The notes beneath the pieces are model-generated. The model made no database searches. It saw only the letters and a program-made list of their open reading frames with translations, and was not told the DNA's origin. 64,000 nt of DNA from Chryseobacterium koreense CCUG 49689 (GTDB taxonomy: Bacteria > Bacteroidota > Bacteroidia > Flavobacteriales > Weeksellaceae): contig NZ_LFNG01000009.1 of the NCBI RefSeq assembly GCF_001045435.1, positions 62,001-126,000 of the forward strand, given 5' to 3'. The position numbers and the translations under genes were made by a program. Positions 45,913 to 54,971 of this stretch are shown piece after piece. Numbering within the stretch: the stretch's first letter is position 1; every line of letters begins with the position of its first letter.

Positions 45913-48012
45913 CTATTGGAATAAAATACTCATCCCAAACAAAAAGTTGATTCCTGCCTGTGAAAAATAAATCGGTCCATCCCACACATAACCATTATTG
46001 ACATATTTTTTGTTAAACAGATTATTGACCAGCAACTTAAAATCAACAGGGGTCCTATTTAGGTTTAAGGTATATTTCGCGTTAAAATCGGCGAGGAAAT
46101 AATCGGGAAGCTTTAGATTTTCGGCATGGGTGTTGTCCAAAAATTGGCTTCCAACATATTGATTTTGAATTCCTAAACTAAAATTTTTACTCGGACTGAA
46201 TTGGAGCAGAATATTTCCGATGACGTTTGGTGAAAAAGAAATTGGAGTATTCCCCAGATGTTCAATCCCGGAATCGGTTTCGTTTTTGAAATCTTTGTTT
46301 TCATTTTTGCTTAAAGTGAGATTTCCCGAAAGGTTCCACTGCTCAGAAATTTTCGCCATTGCGCCAAGTTCAATTCCCATTCTGTAACTTTTACCGGAAT
46401 TCACGCGGATAAATTCGCCCACATTATTGATTTGCCCGTTCAAAACCAGCTGATTCACATAATTCATATAGTACAGATTCGTGGTGAACGAAAAATCCCC
46501 GAACGATTGCTCAATTCCCACCTCGTAATCGTGGAGTTTTTCCGGTTGGGTTTCCGGATTGGCAAACAGGTCGTCGCGGTTCGGCTCCCGGTGTGCGTGT
46601 GCATAGGAAAGAAAGATTTTTCCATGTGGAATTTTGTAATTCACCCCAAATTTCGGATTGAAGAAAAGCCACTTCTGATCCAAATCTGCACCTTCACCGT
46701 CTCCAGACTGCAAAATCGTGGTATTGTACTGAATGTTTCTCAATTGCAAATCTCCAAAGAATTCATAATCACCGGCCTTAAAAATGGCTTTCGCAAAACC
46801 GGCCATTTCGTTTTTCACCGAGTGGTTTCGGTAATACTCAAACTCGTTGATCTGTGGGAAATAAACGCCGGTCACATCACCGTGATGCCATCCATCATAC
46901 CGGTTTGCAACAATCCCAAAATTCAGGTCCAAGTTTTCAAATTTCCCGTAAAGAGTAGAAACTCCGCCATAGAAATCGTTATCCAGCCATTTTTTCCTGA
47001 TGAAGTCGCTTCGCGTTATTCCGCCCTGATTGGGCAGATTGTATTTTGAAAACTTCGCATCCTGTTTGTAGTTTTCGTAGTAGCCTTTTCCTTTGGTATA
47101 ATGGAATGTCGTCTCCAGATTCCAGTGTTCATTGAAATTCTGGTTCCACAGCAACTGGTAATGGTTTTGACGATAATTGTCGGTTTCGTTGTCATAATAC
47201 CCTATGATATTTTCCCAATTCGAATCATAAATCGCACCGGAAGGATTGAATTTCGGGTTGGTTTCCCAAGTTGCCTTGTCGATGCCGTTCCACGCTTGGT
47301 AGGTTTTTTCTTTTCCGCCAAAAGCGATGAAACGGATTTTAGTCTTATTCTCCTCGAAAAGTGCGGTGAAATTATAGGAATCCAGATCCGAAAAAGCGCG
47401 GTCAATATAGCCATCGGAATGGATTTTTGCGTACCTTCCCATCACGGAAAGCCGGTTGTTCCAGAATTTCCCGGAACCGATTTCAGCCGCGTACTTATAG
47501 GTGTTGAAAGATCCGTAAGAATTATCCGATTTTACGTAGAATTTCTCATCGGGATCTTTCGAAATCACATTCACGCTTGCTCCAAATGCGGAAACGCCGT
47601 TTGAAGAGGTTCCCACGCCGCGCTGAATCACAATTTGCGATGCAGAACTCGTCAAATCCGGAACATCCACAAAGAAAGTTCCCTGGCTTTCGGAATCATT
47701 GTAAGGAACGCCGTTCATCATCACATTAATCCCGTTTCCACCCACTCCGCGAATCCTGAATCCGGTGTAACCAACACCATTTCCGGCATCGGAAGTCGAA
47801 ATGACCGACATCTGGTTTTTCAGCAAAATCGGCAGATCCTGACCGAGATTTTTTGGATCCAGATCGCGCTGAACATTAATGATTTCTTTAGCGACAGGAA
47901 GTCGTTTGGTAAAGTTGATGGACTCAATTTCGGTCGTCTTAACCGAGTCCTTTTGAATTTGTGCATAAAACACAGCCGGACTCAGAAGTCCTAAAAAAAA
48001 TAATCCTTTCAT
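45913..48012 (-). CDS. TonB-dependent receptor controlled by a TPP riboswitch (putative thiamine receptor)
   Basis: 699 residues from ATG 48012. The signal peptide (ends VFYAQIQKDS) is followed by a plug domain (KEIINVQRDLDPKNLGQDLPIL; VGYTGFRIRGVGGNGINVMMNG) and a barrel of about 550 residues ending in FLFGMSILFQ, with terminal Gln rather than the usual aromatic. It imports a substrate across the outer membrane using TonB/ExbBD energy. The TPP riboswitch in its leader points to thiamine or a precursor. An open frame continues upstream to 48249 through the riboswitch and is not a real extension. No thi genes are adjacent. Confidence 0.92.
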   Translation of the reverse strand: MKGLFFLGLLSPAVFYAQIQKDSVKTTEIESINFTKRLPVAKEIINVQRDLDPKNLGQDLPILLKNQMSVISTSDAGNGVGYTGFRIRGVGGNGINVMMNGVPYNDSESQGTFFVDVPDLTSSASQIVIQRGVGTSSNGVSAFGASVNVISKDPDEKFYVKSDNSYGSFNTYKYAAEIGSGKFWNNRLSVMGRYAKIHSDGYIDRAFSDLDSYNFTALFEENKTKIRFIAFGGKEKTYQAWNGIDKATWETNPKFNPSGAIYDSNWENIIGYYDNETDNYRQNHYQLLWNQNFNEHWNLETTFHYTKGKGYYENYKQDAKFSKYNLPNQGGITRSDFIRKKWLDNDFYGGVSTLYGKFENLDLNFGIVANRYDGWHHGDVTGVYFPQINEFEYYRNHSVKNEMAGFAKAIFKAGDYEFFGDLQLRNIQYNTTILQSGDGEGADLDQKWLFFNPKFGVNYKIPHGKIFLSYAHAHREPNRDDLFANPETQPEKLHDYEVGIEQSFGDFSFTTNLYYMNYVNQLVLNGQINNVGEFIRVNSGKSYRMGIELGAMAKISEQWNLSGNLTLSKNENKDFKNETDSGIEHLGNTPISFSPNVIGNILLQFSPSKNFSLGIQNQYVGSQFLDNTHAENLKLPDYFLADFNAKYTLNLNRTPVDFKLLVNNLFNKKYVNNGYVWDGPIYFSQAGINFLFGMSILFQ

Positions 48013-48035
48013 TCTTTTAATTTTTAAGATTAATT

Positions 48036-48050
48036 GAATAAAAGGGGTGA
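48036..48050 (-). promoter_or_regulatory. Switch element complementary to riboswitch P1
   Basis: CACCCC-TTTTAT on the minus strand is complementary, with one bulge, to AUAAAGGGGUG at the 5' edge of the riboswitch. It lies 24 bases before the start codon and is a candidate expression platform, inferred from complementarity. Confidence 0.45.
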
Positions 48051-48105
48051 TTATGGAAATGTGCAGTACAAAAATAAAATTACGCAGATATTCGTATTTC
48101 AAAAT

Positions 48106-48186
48106 TTGCACGTCCCTAAACAGCATTACCTGTTCCAGGTTCATTGGGTATAATCTCAGCTTTTCACGGCACCCCTTTATTTCTGC
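48106..48186 (-). ncRNA. TPP riboswitch (THI element)
   Basis: The minus strand carries the conserved thi-box parts in order: GGGGTGCC (48176-48169), GCTGAGA (48160-48154), ACCC, GAACCTG, CAGGTAATGCTG and AGGGA, ending near 48112. This matches the consensus thi-box almost throughout. It lies between the DUF2752 gene and the TonB receptor, in the receptor's leader. TPP binding should repress expression, as in other bacterial TPP switches. Confidence 0.95.
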
Positions 48187-48217
48187 ATGCGAAACTACAA
48201 AAAATAAAATGATTTTT

Positions 48218-48595
48218 TTACAGATTCCGAAAAATAAAATAGAAAACAATGATCCCGAGAATCAGCAGTAGTGAGTTCAGACCAAATAAAAAACGGTTTG
48301 CTTTTGGAAAACGGTCCCTAACCCCGCGAAAACCAAAAGCCATTGCCAAAACCGCATAAGGAATAGAAATGACCATTAACGCATTGTACTCAAAAGCCTT
48401 CTTGAAGTTTAAATGGAGCAATTGGTGAAAAGCCCTTTGCGAACCACAACCGGGGCAGTTCAACCCGGTAATCGATTTAAACGGACAAGCCGGAAAAAAA
48501 GAATGATCCGCCGGATTCAGTAAAAAATACACCGAACCCACAACCAGAATTAGAAGAATAAATAGAAATCGGCTGTTATTCTTAAGAAATGACAT
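48218..48595 (-). CDS. DUF2752 membrane protein
   Basis: 125 residues with three helices (about 9-28, 65-82, 98-122). The DUF2752 motif CPFKSITGLNCPGCGSQRAFHQLLHLN is clear. DUF2752 proteins are small membrane proteins of unknown function, common in Bacteroidota and Actinobacteria. It stops about 30 bases upstream of the riboswitch on the same strand. Confidence 0.88.
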   Translation of the reverse strand: MSFLKNNSRFLFILLILVVGSVYFLLNPADHSFFPACPFKSITGLNCPGCGSQRAFHQLLHLNFKKAFEYNALMVISIPYAVLAMAFGFRGVRDRFPKANRFLFGLNSLLLILGIIVFYFIFRNL

Positions 48596-48827
48596 CAGTT
48601 CAGGCAGATTTTAATAATTGGTTAAAAATATAAATATCTGATTTAAGGTGCAAATGAGCCTTATTGCCGCTGAACTTTCACCGGATATTCAACTCAAACC
48701 GCCTTAGTAATCACCTGAAATAGATGTTCCACATTCTATTTATATTTATTCTAAATGAACAATGGCTATACCTTGCTGAAAAATTTCGTATTTTTGAACT
48801 TCGAAATTTTCATTAAAATATACCGAT
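48596..48827. other. Intergenic region upstream of aconitase
   Basis: Divergent promoter region between the DUF2752 gene (minus) and acn (plus). It contains one -7 match for acn (separate entry); nothing else was recognised. Confidence 0.5.
48789..48796 (+). promoter_or_regulatory. Candidate -7 box (TATTTTTG) for aconitase
   Basis: TATTTTTG matches TAnnTTTG, 31 bases before the ATG at 48828. The nearest upstream TTG is only 13 bases away, so the -33 element is doubtful. Confidence 0.4.
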
Positions 48828-51098
48828 ATGACTTTTGACATTGATATGATTAAAAAGGTGTATGCCCGCTATCCGGAAAGAATAGAGGCAGCACGAAAAG
48901 CAGTTGGAAAGCCCCTCACTCTTTCAGAAAAAATCCTTTATTCCCACCTTTGGGAAGGAAAAGCCAAGCAGTCTTATGAAAGAGGAAACTCTTATGTGGA
49001 TTTCGCGCCAGATAGAGTTGCGATGCAGGATGCAACCGCACAAATGGCTCTTCTGCAGTTTATGCAGGCAGGAAAGGCAAAAGTAGCGGTGCCGTCAACG
49101 GTGCACGCAGACCACCTCATCCAGGCAAAAGTGGGCGCCGAAAAGGATTTACAGGTAGCTTTAAATAAAAACTCAGAGGTTTTCAACTTTCTGAGCTCCG
49201 TTTGCGATAAATACGGTATCGGATTCTGGAAACCGGGAGCAGGAATTATCCACCAAGTGGTTCTTGAGAACTACGCATTCCCGGGAGGAATGATGATTGG
49301 AACAGACTCACACACGGTAAACGCCGGCGGATTGGGAATGGTAGCCATCGGAGTAGGTGGCGCAGATGCGGTGGATGTGATGTCCGGAATGGCTTGGGAA
49401 CTGAAAATGCCGAAATTGATCGGTGTAAAACTCACCGGAAAATTAAACGGGTGGACCGCTCCAAAAGACATCATTCTTAAAGTTTCAGGAATTTTAACCG
49501 TGAAAGGTGGAACCGGATGCATCATCGAGTATTTCGGTGAAGGAGCACAATCCATCTCCGCAACGGGAAAAGGAACCATCTGCAACATGGGTGCAGAAGT
49601 GGGAGCCACTACTTCTACTTTCGGATATGACGATTCCATGAGAAGATATCTCGCCGCAACCGGAAGACAAGACATTGTGGATGAAGCAGATAAAATCGCC
49701 GAACACTTAACCGGTGACGCAGAAGTTTATGCAAATCCTGAACAATATTTCGACCAAGTTATTGAAATCGACCTGAATGCTTTGACCCCTCATTTGAACG
49801 GACCTTTCACTCCGGATTTGGCGACTCCAGTTGCAGAATTCCACGATAAGGCAGTGGCAAACGGTTGGCCAATCGAAGTGGAATGGGCATTGATCGGTTC
49901 TTGTACCAACTCCTCTTACGAAGATTTGTCCAGAGCAGCTTCCATTGTGGAAGATGCATTCGCAAAAGGGGTGAAACCTAAAGCGATTCTGGGAATTAAC
50001 CCAGGTTCCGAGCAGGTGAAATTCACCGCGGAAAGAGACGGATTCCTGGATTCTTTCAGGAAATTTGAATCCGCAAGAATCTTTACCAACGCTTGTGGAC
50101 CGTGCATCGGACAATGGGACCGAGAAGGTGCAGACAAAGAAGAGAAAAACTCCATCATTCACTCTTTCAACAGAAACTTTGCGAAAAGAGCGGACGGAAA
50201 CCCAAATACACACGCTTTCGTGGCATCGCCGGAAATGGTTGCTGCAGTGGCGATCGCAGGTCGTTTAGACTTTAACCCCATCACCGATACTTTGACCAAC
50301 GAAAAAGGGGAAGCCGTAAAATTGAGCGAACCTGTTGGACTTGAGCTCCCTCCAAAAGGATTTGACGTGGATGACAACGGCTATCAAGCGCCTTCTGAAG
50401 ACGGATCCAACGTGGAAGTTATCGTAAGTCCTACTTCGGACAGGTTACAGATTCTGGAAGAATTCCCAGCTTGGGACGGACAAAACATTACCGGTGCCAA
50501 AGTTTTGATTAAGGCTTTCGGAAAATGTACAACCGACCACATTTCCATGGCGGGACCTTGGTTGAAGTACAGAGGCCACCTCGACAATATTTCAAACAAC
50601 ATGTTGATCGGGGCAGTGAACGCTTACAACATGGAAACCAATAAAGTGAAAAACGAAATTACCGGCGAATACGGTGAAGTTCCCGCAGTTGCAAGAGCTT
50701 ACAAAGCCGCAAAAATCCCAACCATTGTGGTAGGTGACGAAAATTACGGCGAAGGTTCTTCCAGAGAACATGCCGCAATGGAGCCGAGACATTTAGGGGT
50801 GAAAGCTGTTTTGGTAAAATCATTTGCGCGTATCCATGAAACCAACCTGAAAAAACAGGGAATGCTTGGATTGACTTTCGCAGATAAGGCAGATTACGAC
50901 AAAATCCAGGAAGATGACACAGTGAATTTCCTAGATTTGGACCAATTTGCACCGGGAAAACAGATTACCCTGGAATTCGTTCACGCAGACGGAACCAAAG
51001 ATATCGTGAAAACGAACCATACCTATAACGAACCTCAAATCGAATGGTTTAAAGCAGGCTCCGCGCTGAATTTGATCAAGCAGATGGAAGCGAATTAA
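48828..51098 (+). CDS. acnA: Aconitate hydratase (mitochondrial-type)
   Basis: 756 residues, the length of the mitochondrial-type aconitase. It isomerises citrate to isocitrate in the TCA cycle. The 4Fe-4S ligands lie in [11 protein letters not shown] and [36 protein letters not shown] and the swivel domain [17 protein letters not shown] are complete. It is followed by a clear terminator and trpS. Confidence 0.96.
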   Translation: MTFDIDMIKKVYARYPERIEAARKAVGKPLTLSEKILYSHLWEGKAKQSYERGNSYVDFAPDRVAMQDATAQMALLQFMQAGKAKVAVPSTVHADHLIQAKVGAEKDLQVALNKNSEVFNFLSSVCDKYGIGFWKPGAGIIHQVVLENYAFPGGMMIGTDSHTVNAGGLGMVAIGVGGADAVDVMSGMAWELKMPKLIGVKLTGKLNGWTAPKDIILKVSGILTVKGGTGCIIEYFGEGAQSISATGKGTICNMGAEVGATTSTFGYDDSMRRYLAATGRQDIVDEADKIAEHLTGDAEVYANPEQYFDQVIEIDLNALTPHLNGPFTPDLATPVAEFHDKAVANGWPIEVEWALIGSCTNSSYEDLSRAASIVEDAFAKGVKPKAILGINPGSEQVKFTAERDGFLDSFRKFESARIFTNACGPCIGQWDREGADKEEKNSIIHSFNRNFAKRADGNPNTHAFVASPEMVAAVAIAGRLDFNPITDTLTNEKGEAVKLSEPVGLELPPKGFDVDDNGYQAPSEDGSNVEVIVSPTSDRLQILEEFPAWDGQNITGAKVLIKAFGKCTTDHISMAGPWLKYRGHLDNISNNMLIGAVNAYNMETNKVKNEITGEYGEVPAVARAYKAAKIPTIVVGDENYGEGSSREHAAMEPRHLGVKAVLVKSFARIHETNLKKQGMLGLTFADKADYDKIQEDDTVNFLDLDQFAPGKQITLEFVHADGTKDIVKTNHTYNEPQIEWFKAGSALNLIKQMEAN

Positions 51099-51143
51099 AT
51101 AATCAATTAAGGCGTTTGAATCCTTTAATGATTCAAATAATGA

Positions 51144-51172
51144 AACCGTTCAGTAATGAGCGGTTTTTTTTT
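51144..51172 (+). terminator. Rho-independent terminator of aconitase
   Basis: AACCGTTCA / TGAGCGGTT forms a 9-bp stem (one G-U pair) with a GTAA loop and is followed by a run of T (51166-51172). It lies about 45 bases after the acn stop. Confidence 0.85.
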
Positions 51173-51221
51173 ACCCTGAACTTAATAAAAATCAACACCA
51201 CAATTCATTTCCGCCAAAATT

Positions 51222-51239
51222 TACTTTTGCGTATTTTTG
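51222..51239 (+). promoter_or_regulatory. Two candidate -7 boxes for trpS
   Basis: TACTTTTG (51222-51229) and TATTTTTG (51232-51239) both match TAnnTTTG, 48 and 38 bases before the ATG. Which one is used cannot be decided here. Confidence 0.45.
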
Positions 51240-51276
51240 CGGGAATTTGTTATCATTCAATATTTATTTTTAAAAA

Positions 51277-52245
51277 ATGTCACGAATCCTCACCGGAATA
51301 CAGGCTACAGGAACACCGCACCTCGGAAACCTCTTGGGGGCGATTATTCCCGCCATCGAACTATCTAAAAATCCAGAAAACGAATCGTTCCTTTTCATTG
51401 CCAACCTTCATTCTTTGACCCAAATTAAGAATGCGGCGGAATTAAAGCAAAACACTTACGAAATCGCTGCTGCATGGCTTGCTTGCGGACTCGATACGGA
51501 AAAAACTTTTTTCTACAGACAAAGCGATATTCCGGAAGTCTGCGAACTTTCCTGGTACCTGTCGTGTTTTTTCCCGTACCAAAGGTTGACTTTGGCACAT
51601 TCGTTTAAAGACAAAGCCGACCGTCTGGAAGATGTGAACGCCGGGCTTTTCACCTATCCCGTTTTGATGGCAGCAGATATTTTGCTCTATGACGCCGAGA
51701 TTGTTCCCGTGGGAAAAGACCAATTGCAGCATCTGGAAATGGCGAGAGACATGGGCGCAAGATTCAACCATCAAATGGGCGAAGTTTTCGTGCTTCCACA
51801 AGCCGAACTGCAGGAGGACACCAAATACGTTCCCGGAACCGATGGTCAAAAAATGTCGAAATCCAGAGGAAATATCATCAATATTTTTCTTCCCGAAAAG
51901 CAGCTGAAAAAGCAGGTCATGGGAATTGAAACCGACTCCAAATCACTGGAAGAACCGAAAGACCCGGAAACCGACAAAGTTTTTGCCTTGTATGAATTAA
52001 TCGCGACGCCTGAACAAACTGAAGTGTTAAGGCAAAAATACCTCGCCGGAAATTTTGGTTACGGACACGCGAAAACAGAACTGCTGAATTTGATTTTAGA
52101 AAGATTCAAAACGGAAAGGGAAAAATTCGATTACTACATGAACAACCTGCCCGAATTGGAAGAAAAACTCCGGGAAGGTGCAGAAAAAACAAGAACCATC
52201 GCCGCACAAACTTTAGAGAAGGTCAGAAAAAGTCTGGGCGTTTGA
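51277..52245 (+). CDS. trpS: Tryptophanyl-tRNA synthetase
   Basis: 322 residues, a class I enzyme that charges tRNA-Trp. Signature 1 is GTPHLGNLLGA and signature 2 KMSKSRGN. DILLYDAEIVPVGKDQLQHLEMARD is the Trp-binding region. The length fits the bacterial family. It is preceded by the acn terminator and its own promoter and followed by a serine hydrolase gene after 36 bases. Confidence 0.97.
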   Translation: MSRILTGIQATGTPHLGNLLGAIIPAIELSKNPENESFLFIANLHSLTQIKNAAELKQNTYEIAAAWLACGLDTEKTFFYRQSDIPEVCELSWYLSCFFPYQRLTLAHSFKDKADRLEDVNAGLFTYPVLMAADILLYDAEIVPVGKDQLQHLEMARDMGARFNHQMGEVFVLPQAELQEDTKYVPGTDGQKMSKSRGNIINIFLPEKQLKKQVMGIETDSKSLEEPKDPETDKVFALYELIATPEQTEVLRQKYLAGNFGYGHAKTELLNLILERFKTEREKFDYYMNNLPELEEKLREGAEKTRTIAAQTLEKVRKSLGV

Positions 52246-52281
52246 TTTCCCACTTTTTAATGGGTCTAAAAGATTAATTGA

Positions 52282-53418
52282 ATGCTAAAAAAAACGCTTC
52301 AAGGTTTTGCCGCCGCCTTGGCTTTACTGATCGCACTTGCTTACAGTTTCGGTTACGACTACCTGTTCAAGGGAATTCGCGAAACCTACTTGCGGGGAGA
52401 AACCGGCTCATCCATTGAGGACGGAAACTATTTCCCATCGCACCTCATCGCGAAAGGGCAACCGATTCCCTGGCAAAAAGATTCACTTTACAACAAAAAA
52501 CCTTTACCGAACGATTTAGTTGATGCCTTGAATAAATCAAAAACAGTTTCCTTTCTCGTCATCAAAAATGGGAAACTCCTTCATGAAGAATACTGGGACC
52601 ACTACAACCAAAATTCAAAAACCAATTCTTTTTCAATGGCAAAAGCAGTCAATGTGATGCTTCTGGGAAAAGCAATAGAGGAGGAAAAAATCAAAGGTCT
52701 GGACCAGAAATATTCGGATTTTTTCGAAAACTATAAAAATGTGGAATTCGGGAAAGACCTCACCATTGGCGATTTGGCTAAAATGGAAGCCGGTCTCGAC
52801 TGGACTGAAAACTATAAAAACCCGTTCCTTCCCAATGCAAAAGCATATTACGGGAAATCTTTAGCAGAAGCCGTTTTCCTGCGCGGATTCAAGGAAAAAC
52901 CGGGAACCAAATTCGAATATCAAAGCGGCGCTTCCCAACTTCTGGGATTCGCCATCAGAAAAGCGATTGGCAAATCCATAGCGGAATACACCTCCGAAAA
53001 ACTCTGGAAACCTCTCGGAATGGAGCAAAACGCAGACTGGACCGTGGATGAAAACGGAATGGAAAAAACCTTTTGCTGCATCCAGTCCAATTCCCGTGAC
53101 TTCGCAAAACTCGGACAATTGTTTTTGGATGGCGGAAAAGTCGGGAACCTGCAAATAATGAATCCGGCTTTCCTGGAAGAAATGAAAACGCCCACCAAAC
53201 TATCAAACGGAGTTTATGGAATGGGACTTTGGATCAATGAGGATGCCCCGATCAAACATTACTATTTTCGCGGGCTTTATGGACAATACATCATCATCAT
53301 TCCCGAAAAACAAATGGTGCTGGTGAGAACCGGAACCTATAAGGATGAACAGCAGGATGAGAAAGGACGGCCGCAACTGGTGAGGTTCATGGTGGATGAA
53401 GTGCTGAAGAACTTCTGA
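52282..53418 (+). CDS. Serine hydrolase, beta-lactamase class C fold, membrane-anchored
   Basis: 378 residues. A single N-terminal helix (about 8-28) precedes the catalytic domain: SxxK as SMAKA (about 117-121), YQSGAS (Y-x-S at the YxN place) and VRTGTYKDE as the KTG-like end. The substrate is unknown. It ends at the edge of the repeat array: the stop codon TGA lies in the sequence TGATTAAGC, which resembles the repeat unit boundary. Confidence 0.88.
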   Translation: MLKKTLQGFAAALALLIALAYSFGYDYLFKGIRETYLRGETGSSIEDGNYFPSHLIAKGQPIPWQKDSLYNKKPLPNDLVDALNKSKTVSFLVIKNGKLLHEEYWDHYNQNSKTNSFSMAKAVNVMLLGKAIEEEKIKGLDQKYSDFFENYKNVEFGKDLTIGDLAKMEAGLDWTENYKNPFLPNAKAYYGKSLAEAVFLRGFKEKPGTKFEYQSGASQLLGFAIRKAIGKSIAEYTSEKLWKPLGMEQNADWTVDENGMEKTFCCIQSNSRDFAKLGQLFLDGGKVGNLQIMNPAFLEEMKTPTKLSNGVYGMGLWINEDAPIKHYYFRGLYGQYIIIIPEKQMVLVRTGTYKDEQQDEKGRPQLVRFMVDEVLKNF

Positions 53419-53467
53419 TTAAGCTGGAGTTCCGGTTGGTGCATTTGATTTCTAACACTCCTTTTTG

Positions 53468-54106
53468 TTTGCTAATTGATCCTATTTTTCTTGACGCAAA
53501 GTTTTATGTTTTGCAACGCACTATTTTAAGAAGGCAAAGTCTGGTCCGCTGCCGCGGACTGATCAAGCGTTTGGTGGGATGCCGCCGTATTTGGAATTTA
53601 AGGCGCGCCAAGAACATTGTTCTTTCTAGTGTTTTTAAACTTCGTTTTGTTTGCGAATTGATCCTAATTTCTTGACGCAAAGCTTTATGGTTTGCACCGC
53701 ACTATTTTAAGAAGGCAAAGTTTGGTCCGCTGCGGCGGACTGATCAAGCGTTTGGTGGGATGCCGCCGTATTTGGAATTTAAAGGTGCGAAAAACATTGT
53801 TTTTTCTAGTGTTTTTAACTTCGTCTTGTTTGCGAATTGATCCTATTTTTCTTGATGCAAAGTTTTATGTTTTGCAACGCACTATTTTAAGAAGGCAAAG
53901 TTTGGTCCGCTGTGGCGGACTGATCAAGCGTTTGGTGGGATGCCGCCGTATTTGGAATTTAAGGCGCGCCAACAACATTGTTTTTCCTTGTCCCTTTAAA
54001 ATAATTTTTGTTTGCAAATTGATTTAATTTTTTCTGACGCAAAGTTTTATGTTTTGTGCTGCACATTTAAGTAGACAAAGATTTCCGACAAGACGGTTGA
54101 TCAAGC
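53468..54106. repeat. Repeat array A: three 179-182-base tandem units plus a diverged fourth
   Basis: Units begin at 53468, 53650, 53829 and 54011 with TTTGCnAATTGATC-like sequence. Each full copy carries ACGCAAAG, AAGAAGGCAAAGT, a hairpin GTCCGC-nnnn-GCGGAC with loop TGCC, TGCG or TGTG, then TGATCAAGCG and GGAATTTAAGG. The fourth copy is shorter and its hairpin resembles array B. Open frames here are low-complexity translations of the repeat. No spacers are present, so this is not CRISPR. Confidence 0.9.
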
Positions 54107-54131
54107 GTATGAGGGAACAGTGCAAATCTGG

Positions 54132-54509
54132 TTACAGATTATTTACGACCCGATGGATTCCGTTTTTCAGCAATGCGCTGTTAAAATTAATAATCAACCC
54201 GAGTTTAATTCCCGACAGTTTTAAATAAGTTTTTGTGCGTAAAAAATCGGTTGGATGTATTTCATGAACCGACTTATTCTCTACAATTACTTTTTCCTCT
54301 ACAATCATATCGATCCGATAAGCTTTGTCAATTTGGGTTTCCTTGTAAATAGTCGGTTGATAAACTTGTGTCCTCACCTGAAAACCCAACTTTTCCAACT
54401 CATATAAAAGCGCAGCTTCATAGGCGCTTTCCAAAAGTCCAACACCTAATGTTCGGTGTACTTCCAAAGCAGCACCAATGATCGCATAGGAAAGCTCGTT
54501 TTCAGTCAT
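54132..54509 (-). CDS. GxxExxY protein (PDDEXK_3 nuclease-like)
   Basis: 125 residues from ATG 54509. GLLESAY (24-30) is the eponymous GxxExxY motif. YRIDMIVEEKVIVENKSV supplies the Asp67 and Glu77-x-Lys79 of a PD-(D/E)xK core, so the nuclease-like site looks intact. The end (NFNSALLKNGIHRVVNN) is typical. The family is multicopy in many Bacteroidota genomes and has no established function. It lies between two repeat arrays in opposite orientation. An open frame to 54620 would read array B and is rejected. Confidence 0.9.
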   Translation of the reverse strand: MTENELSYAIIGAALEVHRTLGVGLLESAYEAALLYELEKLGFQVRTQVYQPTIYKETQIDKAYRIDMIVEEKVIVENKSVHEIHPTDFLRTKTYLKLSGIKLGLIINFNSALLKNGIHRVVNNL

Positions 54510-54531
54510 CTCTATTTTCCGATAAAAATAG
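54510..54531 (-). repeat. Hairpin just upstream of the GxxExxY start codon
   Basis: TCTATTTT and AAAATAGA form an 8-bp stem directly before the start codon, between it and array B. It could limit translation or mark the element edge. Confidence 0.4.
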
Positions 54532-54557
54532 AAATTTATTTTCAATTCAAACACCCA

Positions 54558-54906
54558 CTTAATCAACCGACTTGTCGGAAAACTTCGCCTCCTTAAAAAC
54601 AATTGCCTCCTTAAAAACAACGCGCCGCATCAATAAAACTTTGCGCAAAAATTTCCCTTAAAAATCAAAAACCAGAAGCATCCAATTTCCACAATTCAAC
54701 CACCAGCTTAATCAACCGACCTGTCGGAAAACTTTGCCTCCTTAAAAACAATGCGCCGCATCAATAAAACTTTGCGTAATAATTCCCCTTAAAAATCAAA
54801 AACCCAGCGTCCAATTTCCTCAATTCAACCACCAGCTTAATCAACCGACCTGTCGGAAAACTTTGCCTCCTTAAAAACAACGCGCCGCATCAATAAAACT
54901 TTGCGT
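54558..54906. repeat. Repeat array B: three tandem units, inverted relative to array A
   Basis: Units begin at 54558, 54707 and 54836 with CTTAATCAACCGAC. They are 149, 129 and about 70 bases long (the last truncated). Each holds CCGACnTGTCGG (small hairpin), CTTTGCCTCCTTAAAAAC and CAATAAAACTTTGCG. Read on the minus strand the core is homologous to array A (ACGCAAAGTTTTAT, AAGGAGGCAAAGT, hairpin, TTGATTAAGC). The first unit has an internal duplication of TTGCCTCCTTAAAAAC. Confidence 0.9.
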
Positions 54907-54943
54907 ATTATCTCCATTTAAGATTTGATATCTTTTATTTCCG

Positions 54944-54951
54944 TAAATTTG
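54944..54951 (+). promoter_or_regulatory. Candidate -7 box (TAAATTTG) for sufS
   Basis: TAAATTTG matches TAnnTTTG, 20 bases before the ATG at 54972, with TTTG 16 bases further upstream. Confidence 0.45.
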
Positions 54952-54971
54952 AACCATTCTAAATAATAAAA

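Noticed and set aside
48013-48249. N-terminal extension of the TonB receptor to 48249.
   Set aside because: It translates the TPP riboswitch and the signal peptide begins only at 48012.
53436-54027. Open frames reading the repeats (ILRRQSLVRC...IKRLVGCRRIWN).
   Set aside because: They are translations of tandem repeat units, frames break between units, and no protein family or start signal is seen.
54510-54620. N-terminal extension of the GxxExxY protein.
   Set aside because: It reads repeat array B; the family start MTENELS fits ATG 54509.
53468-54906. CRISPR array.
   Set aside because: Units are 130-180 bases and contiguous, with no short repeats separated by unique spacers and no cas genes.
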